A stretch of DNA of 8,354 bases from a bacterium. Lineage in GTDB: Bacteria > Bacteroidota > Bacteroidia > Bacteroidales > Bacteroidaceae. The DNA lies in NCBI GenBank assembly GCA_004562975.1, contig SFQP01000120.1, forward strand, positions 1 to 8,354, written 5' to 3'. A model generated the notes under the pieces. That model did no database searches. It was not told the origin of the DNA and worked only from the letters and a program-made list of their open reading frames with translations. The translations under genes and the position numbers were made by a program. Each line of letters starts with the position of its first letter. The first letter of the stretch is position 1. Shown in pieces: positions 1-5,181 of the stretch.

Positions 1-330
1 ATGGAGGGTATGCTCGAACCGGTCATCAAGGAGGAAATCACCGCCAACGTCGAAGTGCGCCAGGTTTACCACATCTCGAAAGTGGGCTACGTGGCCGGTG
101 CCTACGTCATGGACGGCAAGGTGAAACGCTCGGACAAGGCACGCCTCATCCGCGACGGCATCGTCATCTTCACCGGCGAAATCAACGCGCTGAAGCGTTT
201 CAAGGACGACGTGAAGGAGGTGAACACCAACTTCGAGTGCGGTATCTCGCTGACCAACTGCAACGACATCAAGGAGGGCGACATCATCGAAACCTTCCAG
301 GAGGTGGAAGTGAAGCAAAAGCTCTCCTGA
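1..330 (+). CDS. infB: Translation initiation factor IF-2, C-terminal fragment
   Basis: IF-2 is the GTPase that brings initiator fMet-tRNA to the small ribosomal subunit and promotes subunit joining. Only its last ~109 residues lie in the window; the reading frame is open at base 1, so the Met there is an internal residue and not the start. The fragment matches the C-terminal beta-barrel domain (C2 / domain IV, which binds fMet-tRNA): a GMLEP stretch, then [25 protein letters not shown], the well-conserved RRFKDDV-type segment seen here as [18 protein letters not shown] and GDIIETF near the end. It stops with TGA at 328-330, where IF-2 proteins normally end, so the 3' end is intact. Third codon positions are mostly G or C. 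The assignment rests on recall of the E. coli IF-2 tail, which aligns over the whole fragment. Confidence 0.96.
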   Translation: MEGMLEPVIKEEITANVEVRQVYHISKVGYVAGAYVMDGKVKRSDKARLIRDGIVIFTGEINALKRFKDDVKEVNTNFECGISLTNCNDIKEGDIIETFQEVEVKQKLS

Positions 331-365
331 CCCCTCGACACGACACTTATTCATACCACTGAAGT

Positions 366-417
366 TTAACGGAGGCCGCCCCCACCCTGAGGCGCGGCTT
401 CCGTTAATCTTTTTTCT
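366..417 (+). terminator. Rho-independent terminator after infB
   Basis: A 14-bp stem pairs TTAACGGAGGCCGC (366-379) with GCGGCTTCCGTTAA (394-407), with one G-U wobble. The loop is 14 nt and a T-rich run follows directly at 408-417. It lies 36 bp after the infB stop codon, so it most likely ends the infB transcript and separates it from everything downstream. Confidence 0.85.
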
Positions 418-643
418 TTGTAGGGGTATGCAGTGAAAGGCCAAGCATAGCGATAACCATCGGAACCTCTGCCGGACAGCAATAATACGCAATTCAACTT
501 CCGGAAATATCGAAAGTAACCTTATAACCTCATCACCTTATCCCTCATAACCCCCGAAACATCTATACGTAAATTTTTCCCACAAAAATGTATTCACCTC
601 TTCACAGAACGACCGTTTCCTCCTCAAACCCAGGCATTTCAGG

Positions 644-673
644 TGTGAACACTTGAAAATCCAAGCATTCACC
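644..673. repeat. 30-bp imperfect palindrome, copy 1
   Basis: TGTGAACACTTGA (644-656) faces CCAAGCATTCACC (661-673) across a 4-nt spacer (AAAT). The right arm read on the other strand is GGTGAATGCTTGG, so the arms share a GTGAA..CTTG core. Copy 2 begins exactly 66 bp later with the same 13-4-13 geometry and differs at 9 of 30 positions. A small extra hairpin, GCCGG-ATGA-CCGGC, follows at 674-687. It could be a dimeric protein-binding site, an RNA hairpin or a REP-like repeat; the sequence alone does not decide. Confidence 0.6.
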
Positions 674-709
674 GCCGGATGACCGGCAAATGAAGGTTAT
701 GGGGGCAGA

Positions 710-739
710 TGTGAATGTTTGAGGCTTCAAACATTCACA
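710..739. repeat. 30-bp perfect-arm palindrome, copy 2
   Basis: TGTGAATGTTTGA (710-722) and TCAAACATTCACA (727-739) are perfect reverse complements across a 4-nt spacer (GGCT). This is the cleanest member of the GTGAATGTTTGA motif family in the region. No T-run follows, so a terminator role is unlikely. Confidence 0.75.
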
Positions 740-776
740 CCGAAAACAGCTGATTATCAAAGCGAAAAAGACACCG

Positions 777-789
777 CGTGAATGTTTGA
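777..789 (+). repeat. Half copy of the GTGAATGTTTGA motif
   Basis: CGTGAATGTTTGA repeats the left arm of the 710-739 palindrome with one difference and begins 67 bp after it. The facing right arm is absent; the sequence continues into AATG and a run of seven T. It is the third element in a series starting at 644, 710 and 777. Confidence 0.6.
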
Positions 790-963
790 ATGTTTTTTTC
801 GGGAAACAAATCACGTATATAGAGGGGCATTTTCCGGCGAAGACAGCGTGTGAAACCTTCCTGTCACGCACCCTTCACACCCACACCCCATCCCTCTGCC
901 TGTCACCGGCCATTCATGTCGCTCCCCGAGGGTACTCCCAGACCCCCTTGTACTTTGCCCGAA

Positions 964-1020
964 CAAGTCCCGGACTATTTTTTACAACTCCCCGAGTAGT
1001 GCGAAATAGTCCTGGACTTG
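964..1020. repeat. 57-bp imperfect inverted repeat
   Basis: The 17-nt arms CAAGTCCCGGACTATTT (964-980) and AAATAGTCCTGGACTTG (1004-1020) pair with a single mismatch. The 23-nt centre contains a smaller hairpin, ACTC-CCC-GAGT (987-997). The right arm can also pair partly with bases just downstream: TGGACT at 1013-1018 with AGTCCA at 1030-1035, so two exclusive folds are possible. It lies upstream of the secreted-protein promoter. It has no T-tract typical of a terminator. Possible roles are a dispersed palindromic element, a structured RNA or a remnant of a mobile unit. Confidence 0.75.
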
Positions 1021-1218
1021 TGGAGGCTGAGTCCAAGGGATTTCATTTTTCCTCTCACTTCACGGCCTCTCCTCCCCCGTCACGCTTCCCCCTCCACCGT
1101 CCACCTCAGGCCATGCCCCCTGTTCCTCCTGAAAACGTCACCTTGCCCGTACAAAAAGCATTCATAAATCTTAATATTCCCTAAATCATTATCATTTTAA
1201 GAAATTTTACCCCCCCAA

Positions 1219-1250
1219 TTAGCTTCTTTAACAACTTTCCCATACTTTTG
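1219..1250 (+). promoter_or_regulatory. Bacteroidota-type promoter of the secreted-protein gene
   Basis: TACTTTTG at 1243-1250 matches the Bacteroidota -7 box consensus TAnnTTTG exactly. TTAG at 1219-1222, 20 bp upstream, is a 3-of-4 match to the -33 TTTG box at the usual spacing. Transcription would start a few bases after 1250, leaving a leader of roughly 85 nt before the ATG at 1344. The leader ends in an A-rich stretch (AATAACAAACA), usual before start codons in this phylum, and has no Shine-Dalgarno site. Confidence 0.7.
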
Positions 1251-1343
1251 TGCCGCAAACAGGACTTATACTACCTACAGCCCAAGGTCCGGTTGCCTAC
1301 CTACGCTGAATAACCTTATTTTAATTCAAATCAATAACAAACA

Positions 1344-3821
1344 ATGAAAAAGTTTACGTTACTTTTCTCGTTGCTCCTGACGTGTCTGTTAGGGGCAAAG
1401 GCGCAAACTGTTATTACAGATGCGGCCAATCTTGTAGATGGAACCATCTACACGTTACAGCTTACCGAGCACACCGTTTATCCGGGTGTATTCTTGACGA
1501 GCTCAAGCACGCAAATCACCGCCAACAAGACTGCCAGCGAATTCAAACCTTGGGAAACTGCTAACCAATTTATGTTCAAGACGGTAAACGATCATGTTTA
1601 CCTCTACAGCGTGAGCCAAGCCAAATACCTGAAGGATAACAACACGTGGCAGGAAGACGCCTCAAATGCTTCGGCACTGATCATTTCGACCGGTACAGCT
1701 CAGACTAACACGCTCTTCTTCCAAATTGGAAGCAATTACATCAATGTCAACGGCGCAGGCAACATCACCATCAGTGGTTGGAAGACCCATGATAAGGGTA
1801 ACAACTTTACCGTAAAAGCATGGACCGAAACAGAACTTGCTGAATTACAAACAGAGTATGAAGCTCAACAAGCCTTGAAAACAAAATTAAATGATTCCCG
1901 CACGAAAGCTGGCAACATGGCTTATTCCGTTTACCAGCGCGATGCACTGTGTACGGATGCTTCGGCTTATACCAGTAACTACAAAGAATCATCTGAAGGA
2001 TCCTATGAAGGCTTGATTGACGGTAATCTGAACACCTATTTCCACTCTGCATGGAACGGAACGACGACTGCCGACCACTATCTGCAAATCCAGGCCGACA
2101 TGTCTGCTCAGGATGCTGTTCGCTTCCTGTTCCGCAAACGCTATAACAACAATTATAACCGCCCCACTGACATTTTGGTTCAGGGTAGTACCGACGGCGA
2201 AAACTTTGTAGACATCACGGAAATCACCGATGGACTGCCTGCTACACAGGATGAATATACCGATCCCTACTACTGCTCTCCTGCTCTGAACGTAAGCGGA
2301 AAGAACTACCAATACATCCGCTTCACCGTCAAAGCTACCAACAATGGGGCTAACAACAACGGACACGTATTCTTCACCTTCAGCGAATTTTATCTGTTGC
2401 CCGACAACAACGTAACAGCTGCCCTTTCTGACATTTTCACCGCTTCATGGGATGATGCCGACCTGGACAACAAGATTGCAGCCGTTGATGCTGTTGAGAA
2501 CGAAATCGTACAGTTTGGAAACTACAAAAACATCAGCAGCTATCTGCCTACCGCAGATGCTTACAAGAACTTGATTGGTGAAGGAGTTGGACACTTCAGC
2601 GGCGACATAACCGAAGCTTACAATAATGCTAAAGCTGCCGGCGAAGCTGCATATAATAACAGTACTGACTATACCTCTCTTTACAACGCACTGACCGCAG
2701 CCGTAAACGGCCTGACTATCAACCAGCCCGTAAATGGTAAGGCTTACAAACTCATCGCCGTTTACTCTGACGGCAAAGAGCAACCCCTCTACTGGAACGG
2801 CACACGCATTACGGCTAAGAACGCCGAGAACATCGCCGATGCCAACACTTCCGTATTCGTTGCCCGCGTATTGGAAAGCGGCAAAGTTGTCTTTGTGAAC
2901 AATGCCGGCAAGTATCTCTCCTGGTGCGACAGTAACGACGATAACAAGTCGCTGGATGTGAACGGCTATACCGACAGCTACATCGTTCAGAACGACTGGA
3001 CCATAGAAGCCGCCACCAACACGAGCAATGTCGCTGATGCAGCACTCGCCGGCCGGTACCAGATTAGCGCACTCGGCAAGAACGGCACGGACATGTACTA
3101 CCTCACTCCGCGCTATGAAGGCGACGACGTCGATGCTGCCTTTATCGCCAGCGGTGCTTTGGATAAATGGTATGACGCTCCCGGCGGCAACAACGGCAAT
3201 CTCCGTTCTTACACCTTCAGACTGGAAGAAGCCACTTATGCCAACACCCCCGTACTCAACGAGGCCAAGGGTATCGATGGCATTAACTACATAGGCACAT
3301 TCAGCGCGCCGTTTGCTACCGTAGTTCCCGCAGGTGTTGAAGCTTGGTATGTATCTGAAAAGTCTGCGACTTCAGCCACAATGACGGCTCTCACTGCCGG
3401 CGAAGCCATCCCCGCCAACGAAGGTGTCATCCTGACAGGTGCTGCAGCAGGTGCCGTAACAATGTTGCCCGTTACCTCCGAAACGGTTGCCACCATCAGC
3501 GGTAACGGTCTAGCTGCCAGTGCTGGTGAAGCTCACACCACCGTTGCAGGCGACTATGTAATGGGCTTGCAGAATGAACTCGTTGCCTTCTATCCCGCAA
3601 CCGTGGGCACTACGCTGGCCATGAACAAGGCTTATCTGAATGTAGGCGAAGGTGGTGGTGCACTGGCCATGAACTTTGGCGGAAACGCTACGGGTCTGAA
3701 CAATGCCGCCACAACGGAAACAGAAAACGCTCCCGTGTTCGACCTCAGCGGACGTCGCGTGATGCACACCGTAAAGGGTGGTCTCTACATCCAAAACGGC
3801 AAGAAGTTCATCGTTAAGTAA
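1344..3821 (+). CDS. Secreted multidomain protein with discoidin-like domain and T9SS-like C-terminal tail
   Basis: This 825-residue protein is probably exported and displayed or released at the cell surface, where it may bind glycans or host material. Residues 1-20 form a signal peptide (MKK, hydrophobic core, AKA before Q21). Residues ~22-160 are a Thr/Asn-rich beta domain with lectin-like spacing (YLKDNN, YINVNG). Residues ~205-355 resemble an F5/8 type C (discoidin) domain: GLIDGNLNTYFHS, DHYLQIQADMS, DILVQGSTDGENF, YIRFTV, FSEFYLL. Residues ~365-458 are helical and Ala-rich. Residues ~462-630 form a second beta, trefoil-like region (YLSWCDS). Residues ~648-775 form a beta domain (FSAPFATVVP, IPANEGVILTG) often seen just before sorting tails. 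The end, FDLSGRRV...GGLYIQNGKKFIVK, resembles a type IX secretion sorting tail. No catalytic motif was recognised, so adhesin or carbohydrate-binding roles are inference. Third codon positions are less GC-rich than in neighbouring genes. A 54-aa gene follows after 27 bp. Confidence 0.88.
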   Translation: MKKFTLLFSLLLTCLLGAKAQTVITDAANLVDGTIYTLQLTEHTVYPGVFLTSSSTQITANKTASEFKPWETANQFMFKTVNDHVYLYSVSQAKYLKDNNTWQEDASNASALIISTGTAQTNTLFFQIGSNYINVNGAGNITISGWKTHDKGNNFTVKAWTETELAELQTEYEAQQALKTKLNDSRTKAGNMAYSVYQRDALCTDASAYTSNYKESSEGSYEGLIDGNLNTYFHSAWNGTTTADHYLQIQADMSAQDAVRFLFRKRYNNNYNRPTDILVQGSTDGENFVDITEITDGLPATQDEYTDPYYCSPALNVSGKNYQYIRFTVKATNNGANNNGHVFFTFSEFYLLPDNNVTAALSDIFTASWDDADLDNKIAAVDAVENEIVQFGNYKNISSYLPTADAYKNLIGEGVGHFSGDITEAYNNAKAAGEAAYNNSTDYTSLYNALTAAVNGLTINQPVNGKAYKLIAVYSDGKEQPLYWNGTRITAKNAENIADANTSVFVARVLESGKVVFVNNAGKYLSWCDSNDDNKSLDVNGYTDSYIVQNDWTIEAATNTSNVADAALAGRYQISALGKNGTDMYYLTPRYEGDDVDAAFIASGALDKWYDAPGGNNGNLRSYTFRLEEATYANTPVLNEAKGIDGINYIGTFSAPFATVVPAGVEAWYVSEKSATSATMTALTAGEAIPANEGVILTGAAAGAVTMLPVTSETVATISGNGLAASAGEAHTTVAGDYVMGLQNELVAFYPATVGTTLAMNKAYLNVGEGGGALAMNFGGNATGLNNAATTETENAPVFDLSGRRVMHTVKGGLYIQNGKKFIVK

Positions 3822-3848
3822 ATTCATCTATACAAAACAAGAATCATC

Positions 3849-4013
3849 ATGAAAAAGACATATAGCACTCCTGCTGTCAACATTGTCAAGTTGAATCCCC
3901 AGCAAATGCTGGCCGGAAGTATCAAAATCGTCAGCGATGCCGCCGAAATGGACGCCGCCGATGCGTACTCCGAAAGCAAGGGCTGGAGCAGCGATAGCTG
4001 GACGGACGAGTAA
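3849..4013 (+). CDS. 54-aa small protein of unknown function, leader-like N-terminus and acidic Trp-containing tail
   Basis: The product is 54 residues, starting MKKTYSTPAVNIVKLNPQQ and ending GWSSDSWTDE. The ATG at 3849 is preceded by an A-rich stretch (ACAAAACAAGAATCATC) typical of Bacteroidota starts, and strong terminator hairpins follow within 30 bp of the stop, so it looks like a real last gene of a transcript with the 825-aa gene (27-bp gap). There is no hydrophobic segment, so it has no signal peptide or membrane anchor. The N-terminal half is basic to neutral; after MLAGS (20-24) the rest is acidic and Ser/Asp/Ala-rich with two Trp (46, 51). From memory, small Bacteroidales proteins that begin MKKxYxxP and carry an (L)LAxS-like step near residue 20-25 are common and unnamed; this is not database-checked. 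It could be a precursor peptide, an export partner or a small accessory of the upstream protein. No function can be assigned. Confidence 0.72.
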   Translation: MKKTYSTPAVNIVKLNPQQMLAGSIKIVSDAAEMDAADAYSESKGWSSDSWTDE

Positions 4014-4038
4014 TATTCTCCTCCCCCGATAAGAAACT

Positions 4039-4072
4039 GAAAGGTGCGTGGCTCTCACGCCACGCACCTTTC
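4039..4072 (+). terminator. Hairpin terminator after the small-peptide gene
   Basis: A perfect 13-bp stem pairs GAAAGGTGCGTGG (4039-4051) with CCACGCACCTTTC (4060-4072) across an 8-nt loop. It starts 25 bp after the stop of the 54-aa gene. The tail after the stem is only weakly T-rich (TTCCCC), so it may work with the second hairpin just downstream or protect the mRNA end. Confidence 0.7.
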
Positions 4073-4122
4073 TTCCCCACTTGCGGGGTAAGTAAGTAGA
4101 CCCGCAGGTAAAAAGTAAAACA

Positions 4123-4168
4123 AGCCGGCCATGCGAAGTGATTTCGCGTGGCCGGCTGCTTATTTTTA
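4123..4168. terminator. Second, stronger terminator hairpin between convergent genes
   Basis: A 15-bp stem pairs AGCCGGCCATGCGAA (4123-4137) with TTCGCGTGGCCGGCT (4143-4157), with one U-G wobble and a 5-nt loop (GTGAT). The plus-strand tail is T-rich (GCTTATTTTTA). On the minus strand the sequence after the stem is CTTGTTTTACTTTTTA, also T-rich. It could therefore stop transcription from both sides, fitting its place between convergent genes. Confidence 0.8.
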
Positions 4169-4181
4169 GAAAGATAGACAG

Positions 4182-4226
4182 CTATAGGAATCTATAGTAA
4201 TCTATAGTCATCTATAGTCATCTATA
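4182..4226. repeat. 10-bp tandem repeat with CTATAG core
   Basis: Successive units read CTATAGGAAT, CTATAGTAAT, CTATAGTCAT, CTATAGTCAT and a partial CTATA, giving about 4.5 copies at an exact 10-bp period. Each full unit carries the self-complementary hexamer CTATAG. The array lies between the bidirectional terminator and the end of the kinase-like gene, outside any coding region. Confidence 0.85.
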
Positions 4227-4227
4227 A

Positions 4228-4263
4228 AACAAAATCCCCTGAAGCCATGAACCTCCGCCGGGG
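4228..4263 (-). terminator. Possible weak terminator after the kinase-like gene
   Basis: On the minus strand, CCCC and GAGG pair with CTTC and GGGG around a short loop (4236-4263), with an asymmetric internal loop, followed by ATTTTGTTTTAT. It begins three bases after the kinase stop codon. The stem is short and broken, so the call is tentative; the hairpin at 4123-4157 may be the main stop. Confidence 0.35.
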
Positions 4264-4265
4264 CA

Positions 4266-4976
4266 TCAGTGCGCGGCCTGACGGGCTCCGCGCGCCTCGT
4301 TGACGAGCCGGGCGCAAAGTGCAGGGTCGGCCTTGCGCTCGGCGGCATATACGCGGACAAGCTGGGCAAAGAAGGCTTCGCTGCCCGTGAGCTGGGCCAG
4401 ATTGCGGCAGCCCGTTTCGATGCTCACGCCGCTGCCACAACGGATGCTGTTGGTGTCAATGAGGGAAAAATGATAGCGGTCGCCCACCTTGTCGTAAAGG
4501 ATGTTCGAAGACGAGAAGTCGCGATGCAGAAAGCCGCGCTCATGGAGCCGGGCGGCAAAGCAGGCAAAGCTGTCCGTGATGTCGCGCTGATCCTCCACCG
4601 AAGCCTCGCCGAGGCGATCCAGGCTGTAGCGGTAGCTGGAGAGCAGGCAGACGTAGTAGGCCGTGGTGTGCCACAGGCCGTGGCGGTAACGCACCAGGGC
4701 CACGGACTCGGGACTTTCAAAGCCGCGCTCGCGCAGCATCATGGGACGCAGGAACGCCTGCTTGCCCTTCGACGTTTTGTAAATCAACTGCTGTAACTCG
4801 CGCCGGAAGGTGGCCTGGGCAAAACGCTTCACACAGAGCGTCAAGCCCTCCACCTGCAACGTACGGATGGAGTTGCGACCGGAATGGATTTCGCGGCCCT
4901 CGCGCTCAAAGTGCTCTTCCAAATGCGTCATGTAGCTGCGCAGATGTTCATATTTGGGGTTAAGCAGGATTTTCAT
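4266..4976 (-). CDS. Lipopolysaccharide kinase-like protein (Kdo/WaaP/InaA family)
   Basis: This 236-aa protein has a compact protein-kinase-like fold signature and most likely phosphorylates an envelope sugar such as lipopolysaccharide inner-core Kdo or heptose on the cytoplasmic face of the inner membrane. Visible motifs: Lys50 in LCVKRF as the candidate ATP-binding lysine; the catalytic loop HERGFLHRDFSSSNILYD (145-162) with His151-Arg152-Asp153 and Asn158; and LIDTN with Asp174 in the DFG position. Length and motif spacing fit the WaaP/InaA-type family. It has no signal peptide or membrane segment, consistent with a peripheral cytoplasmic enzyme. The ATG at 4976 is preceded by an AT-rich leader and a good -7 box. 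It follows the antiporter gene on the same strand after 205 bp, probably with its own promoter. The substrate is inference; an aminoglycoside-type or other small-molecule kinase is less likely. Confidence 0.82.
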   Translation of the reverse strand: MKILLNPKYEHLRSYMTHLEEHFEREGREIHSGRNSIRTLQVEGLTLCVKRFAQATFRRELQQLIYKTSKGKQAFLRPMMLRERGFESPESVALVRYRHGLWHTTAYYVCLLSSYRYSLDRLGEASVEDQRDITDSFACFAARLHERGFLHRDFSSSNILYDKVGDRYHFSLIDTNSIRCGSGVSIETGCRNLAQLTGSEAFFAQLVRVYAAERKADPALCARLVNEARGARQAAH

Positions 4977-5021
4977 GGTATATTAAGGAGTGATTAAAGG
5001 TACGGGGATGTGCCAGACGGA

Positions 5022-5029
5022 CAAATGTA
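5022..5029 (-). promoter_or_regulatory. Candidate -7 promoter box for the kinase-like gene
   Basis: Read on the minus strand this is TACATTTG, an exact match to the Bacteroidota TAnnTTTG box. It lies 45 bp upstream of the ATG at 4976. No convincing TTTG -33 box is seen about 20 bp further upstream, so the call rests on the -7 box and the position. Two more copies of ACATTTG occur on the same strand at 5096-5102 and 5106-5112. Confidence 0.5.
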
Positions 5030-5181
5030 CGCATTCTTGCCGATTTAGGACGCTGTTTGACAGGAAAAAGGGACGAACTGACCAGTGTGGGCGTTCAAAT
5101 GTGGGCAAATGTTGCAAGATTGTCCAAAATCCTCCCAAATTGTCGTGCATCGTTTGCTGCTCCCTGAAGGCGGTGCTGTCG

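Larger units (their letters stand above)
421..1218. other. Long gene-poor intergenic region with palindromes
   Basis: No convincing protein gene or recognisable tRNA is seen in this ~800-bp stretch. It holds, in order: AT-rich DNA with two similar TTAT...CCTCAT tracts (about 521-552); two related 30-bp palindromes and a half copy (644-789); a GTGTGAA (848-854) and TTCACAC (874-880) pair; the 9-mer CTCCCCGAG twice, 66 bp apart (922-930 and 988-996); a 57-bp imperfect inverted repeat (964-1020); and pyrimidine-rich DNA (about 1060-1130). Open frames here have low-complexity, Pro/Ser/Thr/His-rich or Cys-rich translations and are probably chance. The region could carry an RNA or a decayed mobile sequence, but nothing seen proves either. 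Confidence 0.6.

Noticed and set aside
540..610. DnaA-box-like sequences suggesting a replication origin
   Set aside because: The closest matches (for example TTTCCCACA) differ from TTATCCACA at two positions, there is no cluster of good boxes, and no dnaA, dnaN or similar gene is nearby.
644..806. CRISPR-like array (30-bp repeats with 36-37 bp separators)
   Set aside because: The two full repeats differ at 9 of 30 positions, the third is only a half copy, and no cas gene is present in the window.
602..871. 89-codon minus-strand open frame across the palindromes
   Set aside because: It reads through the palindromes and gives a Cys/Phe-rich peptide without a known motif; no promoter or start context supports it.
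786..1184. 132-codon plus-strand open frame in the intergenic region
   Set aside because: Translation is Pro/Ser/Thr/His-rich and low in complexity, crosses the 57-bp inverted repeat, has no recognisable domain, and its start lies inside the repeated GTGAATGTTTGA element.
1344..1410. Lipoprotein signal in the 825-aa protein (Cys14)
   Set aside because: The residue before Cys is Thr, not the usual Gly/Ala/Ser, and a standard AKA cleavage site before Gln21 follows, so a type I signal peptide is preferred.
4269..4796. 175-codon plus-strand frame opposite the kinase-like gene
   Set aside because: The minus-strand frame has the HRD loop, Asn and Asp kinase motifs; the plus-strand frame has no family signature and is a shadow.
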